A stretch of 5,589 nucleotides of DNA. It comes from Bacteroidales bacterium (GTDB lineage: Bacteria; Bacteroidota; Bacteroidia; Bacteroidales; NBLH01). Position numbers and translations under genes: made by a program. Positions 1 through 3,774 of this stretch are shown here, in pieces. The stretch is taken from contig JAKIUH010000305.1 in the NCBI GenBank assembly GCA_021647685.1, positions 1 through 5,589 of the forward strand, read 5' to 3'. The stretch's first letter is position 1. Each line of letters begins with the position of its first letter. The notes beneath the pieces were generated by a model. It was not told where the DNA came from, ran no database searches, and worked only from the letters and a program-made list of their open reading frames with translations.

Positions 1-310
1 TTGCATAAAAAATTTGTCCTGTTTTGTCTGAATGAATGATTGCATCAACGGATTCATCCAATATTTGACTTAAATGCTCCTCGCTTTCTTTTAAGGCTTC
101 ATTAGTGGCAACCAATTCTTCGTTAATGGCTCTGATTTCTTCATTTTGTGTGCGAATTTCTTCGGTTTTAAGTGTGAGTTCTTTAATGAAATTATTATTT
201 CCGGAAGATGCAGCATGAGCTTTCTGAGCAATTCTTAACTCTTCTCTAAGTTTTGAATTTTCACTTTTAAGTTCTTTAATAATATTTTGTAGTTTTTTTT
301 CTTCGGTCAT
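1..310 (-). CDS. PAS-domain sensor protein, N-terminal part (probable histidine kinase, cut by window edge)
   Basis: The reading frame starts at the ATG at 310-308 and stays open to base 1, giving 103 complete codons. An in-frame TAA at 337-335 limits the start to this ATG or a TTG four codons upstream. There is no signal peptide or membrane segment, so this part is cytoplasmic. Residues 1 to about 80 are a charged heptad-rich coiled coil, with the typical kinase-linker run EEIRTQNEEIRAINEELVAT. This is followed by the opening of a PAS domain (HLSQILDESVDAIIHSD, then GQIFYA). In known proteins this arrangement usually precedes further PAS domains and a HisKA/HATPase kinase core. That output is inferred, because the visible part contains no catalytic residues. 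A diguanylate cyclase or an output-less PAS protein is also possible. No Shine-Dalgarno is visible. The upstream gap carries the TTGATA array, which could be regulatory. Confidence 0.85.
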   Translation of the reverse strand, partial: MTEEKKLQNIIKELKSENSKLREELRIAQKAHAASSGNNNFIKELTLKTEEIRTQNEEIRAINEELVATNEALKESEEHLSQILDESVDAIIHSDKTGQIFYA

Positions 311-352
311 GGTTAAATACAAAAAAACAGGATTTTAAAGGTAAAAAATTAA

Positions 353-423
353 TTGATATAAAAAAATATCGTTTTGATAAATTTTTTATTTTTAAATCAA
401 TAAATGTTGATAACGTGTTGATA
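353..423 (+). repeat. Four same-orientation TTGATA motifs with near-helical spacing
   Basis: TTGATA occurs at 353, 374, 407 and 418, so start-to-start distances are 21, 33 and 11 bases. The last three extend to TTTTGATAA, TGTTGATAA and TGTTGATAG. The final two form a tandem TGTTGATA direct repeat with a 3-base spacer. Read on the minus strand these are TTATCAAAA, TTATCAACA and CTATCAACA. The array lies 43-113 bases upstream of the PAS-sensor start. Its function is unknown. Spacing near multiples of a helical turn would suit cooperative protein binding on one DNA face. Confidence 0.4.
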
Positions 424-520
424 GCCAGAGATGTATATTTTGGTGTTTTATAATTCTGTTATATATAGAGTAGCCTATACGAGGAAAGCTAATTATCGTA
501 TTTTCAAAAGAATAAAGGAA

Positions 521-539
521 CTTTTTTTTAAAAAAAAAG
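521..539. terminator. Possible weak terminator: T8/A9 palindrome after the thioredoxin-like gene
   Basis: A near-perfect palindrome of C, eight T, nine A and G lies 27 bases beyond the stop codon of the minus-strand thioredoxin-like gene. A transcript leaving that gene would carry a run of U followed by a run of A. There is no GC-rich stem, so this is at best a weak intrinsic terminator. It could equally be ordinary A-tract DNA. Confidence 0.25.
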
Positions 540-565
540 ATGATAAATATTCTGTGTCTTGCGGG

Positions 566-1627
566 TTAAGGCGTTTGTGGCGAAGAATTATTATTTATGG
601 TTTTTAAAAAATCAGTATAAGAAATTGTTTCGTACTTTTTTTGGAGGAAAAACTGCAGCATAGGATTCAAATTAGTAACGCTTATAAATGCATTAAGTTT
701 ACTTAAAGGTTTTCCTGCTGCATCAATAAAAACTATAGCCGGCATTCGTAAATCATTTTGCAGCAGAGCATGTGCAAATTCATGAGGTTTTCCTGCGCCT
801 GTTCCTTTATATTGTTTCCCTAAAAAAATGATAGGCTCTTGACTTGCAGCATCAAACTTAACTACATTAAAATACTCATTAAGTGTATTGCTGATTTTTT
901 GATTTCCGAAAGTTGTTTTTTCCATTACTTTGCAACTAATGCACCAATCAGTATAAAAGAAAATTAGTGTAGCTTTCGCTTTTTTCTTTTTTGTAAGGCT
1001 AATTTCTTCCGGCTTCTTCCATTGCACTGCTCCAAGAGTATCGGGTTTTAATTCTCTCGGTATTTTAAAAATAGAATGGTCGTTTTCAAATGCTTTTGGA
1101 AAAGTAAACATAAAATCAGCTCTAAATTCCTGTAAAGAAACAAAGTTTGATAAATTCTCCACTGTATATACTAATACCGGTTCAATATCTTTAGATTCTT
1201 TATAACCCGGGTCAATAATTTTTTTGCCTGAACGGTCAAAATACACAATGGTCGGATAGCTTATTCTTCCATCAAGCAATTCGTTAGCCAAATCATGTGT
1301 TGGGTGGTGTCCTACATTGCGATTATAGTATTTTTTTCCCTGAAACTCTATTGTATCCATTGTTTCTGCATTGAAACGAACGGGGTAAAAATGAGTATTA
1401 ATATAGTTTGCTATTCCTTTATTGGCAAAAGTAGTTTTCATCATAAATTTACACCAAGAGCACCAATCAGTGTAAACATCAATTAATATAGGACGGGGAT
1501 TTTTTTTATTCAATTCAAAAGCCTTTTCAATATCGTACCATTTTATTGTACTTGGAGCAACAGTATATTGAGCATCAATATTTAAAAAGCTTAGCGATAA
1601 AAGCAAAATAAATAGTAATTGTTTCAT
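566..1627 (-). CDS. Exported protein with two tandem thioredoxin-fold domains
   Basis: This complete 353-residue protein probably acts as a periplasmic thiol-disulfide protein. Residues 1-19 form a signal peptide (MKQ, then a Leu/Ile/Phe-rich core, with predicted cleavage after IDA-19). There is no lipobox Cys. Domain 1 (about 28-160) has TDWCSWCK with Cys56/Cys59 and the cis-proline motif YPT at Pro125. Domain 2 (about 203-330) has TDWCISCK with Cys229/Cys232 and MPA at Pro296. The halves are clearly duplicated: each also carries FxGKxY (95-100 and 268-273) and an H(D/E)xAxxLL helix (111-118 and 282-289). Both CXXC pairs are intact, so both domains could be redox active. Reduction by a DsbD-like membrane protein is inferred; no such gene lies nearby. 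The start is the ATG directly before the signal peptide. There is no Shine-Dalgarno, and only a weak -7-like element, TAAATTTT (minus, 1685-1678). The substrate cannot be told from sequence. A cytochrome-maturation or oxidative-stress role is possible. Confidence 0.9.
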   Translation of the reverse strand: MKQLLFILLLSLSFLNIDAQYTVAPSTIKWYDIEKAFELNKKNPRPILIDVYTDWCSWCKFMMKTTFANKGIANYINTHFYPVRFNAETMDTIEFQGKKYYNRNVGHHPTHDLANELLDGRISYPTIVYFDRSGKKIIDPGYKESKDIEPVLVYTVENLSNFVSLQEFRADFMFTFPKAFENDHSIFKIPRELKPDTLGAVQWKKPEEISLTKKKKAKATLIFFYTDWCISCKVMEKTTFGNQKISNTLNEYFNVVKFDAASQEPIIFLGKQYKGTGAGKPHEFAHALLQNDLRMPAIVFIDAAGKPLSKLNAFISVTNLNPMLQFFLQKKYETISYTDFLKTINNNSSPQTP

Positions 1628-1862
1628 TTAAAAATATGTAAATTGGTTATATTGTGATTATGCCAATTATTCAACGAAAAATTTATAATAATATTATACC
1701 TTAAATTTGTAACTTTTTTCTACTGCATAGGCATTAACTTGTTTGCCGCCGGCGAATTGGCCATTGAAATACATTCAACTTTTTAAGTGCTCAACACCTA
1801 AAAAAGAAATTTATGCAGGCAAAAACATCTACTGTTTTAAACCGGTCAATCATTGTAATAAG
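1628..1862. other. Intergenic region between the 70-residue gene and the thioredoxin-like gene
   Basis: This holds a locally GC-richer patch (about 1743-1764, including GCCGCCGGCG) inside AT-rich DNA. The minus-strand frame described separately covers that patch. A 15-base palindrome, TATAATA-A-TATTATA, lies at 1684-1698. An AATTGG...CCAATT dyad at 1641-1668 has 6-base arms and a 16-base spacer, and sits 14-41 bases upstream of the thioredoxin-like start. The dyad could be a weak operator or leader hairpin. I see no tRNA or recognisable structured RNA. Confidence 0.55.
1694..1774 (-). pseudogene. Possible decayed gene tail or 26-residue microprotein
   Basis: On the minus strand, ATG at 1774 opens a 26-codon frame ending in TAA at 1694. 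Its product begins MYFNGQFAGGKQVNAY and ends AVEKSYKFKV, which has the composition of real protein. It uses GGC, GCC and GTT codons unlike the AT-rich surroundings. Directly upstream in the same frame come a TGA (1777-1775), eleven open codons (ISFLGVEHLKS) and a TAA (1813-1811). This would fit a gene 3' end broken by stops. It could also be a short peptide gene, part of a structured RNA, or chance. I recognise no family and see no promoter or ribosome binding site for it. Confidence 0.25.
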
Positions 1863-2075
1863 TTAATGAGTATCTTCCTTGAACAAGCTTTCATCAATTT
1901 TCCGAAAATGTGTTTCTTTATCATTAAATTCACAAAAGGGAATTAGTCCTTCCTCGAATAAGTGCATGATGAGCTCAAATGCTTTTTCCGATTTAACAGG
2001 ATACCAAACATCCGGTTTCATTTTGGAAATAATCCATTCATACATTTTATTCAATTCATCTTCAGAAATACTCAT
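1863..2075 (-). CDS. Small hypothetical protein, 70 residues
   Basis: I do not recognise this protein. It is short, charged and cytoplasmic-looking, with no signal peptide or membrane segment. It starts MSISEDELNKMYEWI and contains an aromatic stretch (KPDVWYPVK, about residues 20-28). An amphipathic helix-like part follows (EKAFELIMHLFEEG, about 30-43), then a charged tail rich in Asp, Glu and Lys. A single Cys (residue 48) argues against a zinc finger. It is believed real because the frame starts 46 bases downstream of a perfect TAnnTTTG -7 element on the same strand and fills a gap where nothing else codes. The longer plus-strand frames here are antisense shadows. It is divergent from pepD across 162 bases and may be expressed alone. 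A link to pepD is only positional. The function is unknown; a small regulator or interaction partner is conceivable. Confidence 0.7.
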   Translation of the reverse strand: MSISEDELNKMYEWIISKMKPDVWYPVKSEKAFELIMHLFEEGLIPFCEFNDKETHFRKIDESLFKEDTH

Positions 2076-2120
2076 AAATAAGTCTTCGTTTTTTTAGATT
2101 AAACTCCGCAAATACAATAC

Positions 2121-2128
2121 CAAATGTA
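2121..2128 (-). promoter_or_regulatory. Bacteroidota-type -7 promoter element for the 70-residue gene
   Basis: The minus strand reads TACATTTG from 2128 to 2121, a perfect match to the TAnnTTTG consensus used by the Bacteroidota primary sigma factor. It would place transcription start near 2114 and give a leader of roughly 40 bases. TTG triplets upstream (at 2143-2141 and 2159-2157) are 12 and 28 bases away, so neither fits the usual -33 spacing well. Confidence 0.5.
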
Positions 2129-2140
2129 AATTATACATGT

Positions 2141-2165
2141 CAATATTTAAAATATTCAATATTTA
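2141..2165. repeat. Direct repeat and palindrome in the divergent promoter region
   Basis: CAATATTTA occurs at 2141-2149 and again at 2157-2165, one copy every 16 bases. Overlapping it, AATATTT-A-AAATATT (2142-2156) is a perfect 15-base palindrome. The block lies between the -7 element of the minus-strand small gene and the putative -7 element of pepD, where an operator controlling both could sit. AT-rich sequence makes such matches fairly easy by chance. Confidence 0.3.
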
Positions 2166-2189
2166 TTTTTAAAGAATAAGCAAAAGTTG

Positions 2190-2197
2190 TACTTTTA
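2190..2197 (+). promoter_or_regulatory. Putative -7 promoter element for pepD
   Basis: TACTTTTA differs from the TAnnTTTG consensus only at the last base and lies 40 bases upstream of the pepD ATG, which implies a leader of about 35 bases. A T-rich run (2166-2170) sits 19 bases upstream, but no clear TTG -33 element is present. It is the best candidate in the gap. Confidence 0.3.
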
Positions 2198-2237
2198 GCC
2201 GACATATTTAAAAAAACAATTATAAAATAAAAACGTA

Positions 2238-3698
2238 ATGAATAAAAATATTGCAAATCTCAAACCGGAATTAGTTTGGAAAAATTTTTATAAACTAACT
2301 CAAATACCACGTCCTTCAAAAAAGGAAGAAAAAGTGATTGAGTTTGTGAAGAACTTTGGAGAATCACTAGGTTTAGAGACCATTGTTGACCATATTGGTA
2401 ATGTGATTATTAAAAAACCTGCGACAAAGGGCATGGAAAACCGTAAAGGTATTATTCTTCAAGGTCATTTGGATATGGTTCCTCAAAAAAATGCAGATAA
2501 AAATCACGATTTTGAAAAAGACCCCATTGAAGCATATATTGACGGGGAGTGGGTTACAGCTAAGGGTACTACTCTTGGTGCGGATAATGGTATCGGGGTT
2601 GCTGCGGCAATGGCTGTTTTAGAATCGGATAATTTGGAGCACGGACCTATTGAAGCCTTATTTACCATTGATGAAGAAACCGGAATGACCGGAGCCAATG
2701 AATTAAAACCGGACGTGCTTTCGGGTGATATATTACTAAACCTTGACTCTGAGGACGAAGGTGAACTTTATATAGGTTGTGCAGGCGGAATAAACACTAC
2801 CGCAACTTTTGATTTTCATTACGAGCCGGCTCCCGAAGGATTTAAAGCATTTAAAATTAGTGTAACAGGACTTAAAGGCGGGCATTCCGGTTTGGATATT
2901 GCGCTAAGACGTGGAAATGCAAATAAAATAATGAATAGGGTACTGATTAATGCCAATGAACACTATGGCATGTTGTTGCATAGTATAAATGGCGGAAGCC
3001 TCAGAAATGCTATCCCTAGAGAATCTTTTGCGATTGTTGCAGTACCTATAGAGGAAGTAGAAAATTTTAAGGCATTGGTTGTTGAATTGGAAGATTATTA
3101 CAAACAAATAAATACCGATGACCCGGGACTTAAAATAGTGCTTGAAGAAACGGAAATGCCCAATGAATTTATTGATGTGGAAACCTTGGATAATTTACTG
3201 AACGCTATTCATTTTTGTCCAAATGGTGCCTTAAAGTGGCTTAAAGATATGCCTGAAGTTGTAGAAACATCCAGTAATTTGGCAATCGTAAAATCAGAAG
3301 GAACACAGGTAAAGGTTTTGAGCCTGCAAAGAAGTTCTGTTGAATCATCTAAAAAAGAAATTTGCAATCAACTAAAAGAAAATTTTGAGAAATACGGGGC
3401 AAAAGTTGAATTTGATGGAGATTATCCCGGTTGGGAACCAAATACTAATTCGGATATCTTAAAGGTAATGAAAGAGGTGTATAATAATAAGTTCGGTAAA
3501 ATTCCCGAAGTAAAAGTTATTCATGCCGGTTTGGAGTGTGGTATTTTAGGAGCAACTTATCCTAACTGGGACATGATTTCATTTGGTCCTACGATACGTT
3601 TTCCGCATTCACCCGATGAAAAAATTAATATAAAAACGGTTGAAAAATTTTGGTTGTATTTAATTGAAACATTAAAAAATGCACCTGAAAAAAGCTAA
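2238..3698 (+). CDS. pepD: Cytosolic aminoacyl-histidine (Xaa-His) dipeptidase, peptidase family M20C
   Basis: This complete 486-residue protein has the usual PepD length. It hydrolyses a broad range of unblocked dipeptides, including Xaa-His, with two metal ions. The residues match the family's known sites with an offset of 3-4 from the Vibrio/E. coli enzyme. Metal ligands are His77 (GHLDM), Asp116 (GADNG), Glu147 (DEETG), Asp170 (LNLDSED) and His457 (FPHSPDE). The catalytic pair is Asp79 and Glu146. The lid or dimerisation domain starts near residue 186 and contains the conserved GGHSG (214-218) and NAIPRE. The C-terminal catalytic part has HAGLECG. There is no signal peptide, so it is cytosolic. 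The ATG start fits the family N-terminus (LVWKNFYKLTQIPRPSKKEE) and has only A-rich sequence in front, with no Shine-Dalgarno. The gene is monocistronic: a divergent neighbour lies upstream and a strong terminator follows 15 bases after the stop. It is probably housekeeping peptide turnover. Nothing is missing or broken. Confidence 0.96.
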   Translation: MNKNIANLKPELVWKNFYKLTQIPRPSKKEEKVIEFVKNFGESLGLETIVDHIGNVIIKKPATKGMENRKGIILQGHLDMVPQKNADKNHDFEKDPIEAYIDGEWVTAKGTTLGADNGIGVAAAMAVLESDNLEHGPIEALFTIDEETGMTGANELKPDVLSGDILLNLDSEDEGELYIGCAGGINTTATFDFHYEPAPEGFKAFKISVTGLKGGHSGLDIALRRGNANKIMNRVLINANEHYGMLLHSINGGSLRNAIPRESFAIVAVPIEEVENFKALVVELEDYYKQINTDDPGLKIVLEETEMPNEFIDVETLDNLLNAIHFCPNGALKWLKDMPEVVETSSNLAIVKSEGTQVKVLSLQRSSVESSKKEICNQLKENFEKYGAKVEFDGDYPGWEPNTNSDILKVMKEVYNNKFGKIPEVKVIHAGLECGILGATYPNWDMISFGPTIRFPHSPDEKINIKTVEKFWLYLIETLKNAPEKS

Positions 3699-3713
3699 TG
3701 CCGGCAATTGATA

Positions 3714-3755
3714 AAAAAAACAGGCAAATAATTAATTTTATTTGTCTGTTTTTTT
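3714..3755. terminator. Bidirectional rho-independent terminator between convergent genes
   Basis: An 18-base-pair stem (3714-3731 with 3738-3755) closes a six-base TTAATT loop. The core arms are CAGGCAAATAA and TTATTTGTCTG, flanked by seven A on the left and seven T on the right. Transcripts therefore end in a U-tract from either strand. In the pepD direction the only imperfection is a G-U wobble. In the opposite direction the same position is an A-C mismatch. It lies 15 bases after the pepD stop and 19 bases beyond the stop of the minus-strand sensor gene, so it can serve both. Confidence 0.9.
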
Positions 3756-3774
3756 ACGTATTATTTATTGCTTC

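Larger units (their letters stand above)
311..565. other. AT-rich intergenic region between two minus-strand genes
   Basis: This gap lies between the 3' end of the thioredoxin-like gene and the start of the PAS-sensor gene. It holds the TTGATA array (353-423) and an A/T palindrome (521-539). It also has a weak TATAG/CTATA hairpin at 464-479. On the minus strand there is a near match to the Bacteroidota -7 element (TAGCTTTC, 491-484), but it is 174 bases from the sensor start. No open frame with coding character and no RNA gene was recognised. Confidence 0.6.

Noticed and set aside
353..423. Replication origin
   Set aside because: The TTATCAACA-like motifs each differ from the DnaA-box consensus TTATCCACA, the neighbours are not origin-associated genes such as dnaA, dnaN or gidA, and no other origin feature is visible.
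464..479. Small hairpin TATAG/CTATA with a six-base loop as a structured RNA or terminator
   Set aside because: A five-base AU-rich stem with no U-tract is too weak to support.
1743..1946. Plus-strand frame of 67 codons from a TTG start, downstream of a perfect -7-like TAAATTTG at 1702-1709
   Set aside because: It overlaps the better-supported 70-residue minus-strand gene in antisense, starts at TTG just after an in-frame TAG, is rich in Cys, Lys and Asn without family likeness, and the -7 match is easy by chance in AT-rich DNA.
1879..2097. Plus-strand frame of 72 codons opposite the 70-residue gene
   Set aside because: It is Ser-rich and antisense-like, with no promoter. The minus-strand frame has a perfect -7 element and a better protein composition.
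2504..2698. Minus-strand frame inside pepD, and a second one at 2904-3107
   Set aside because: Both lie wholly within a confidently identified pepD with intact active site, and show no protein family features.
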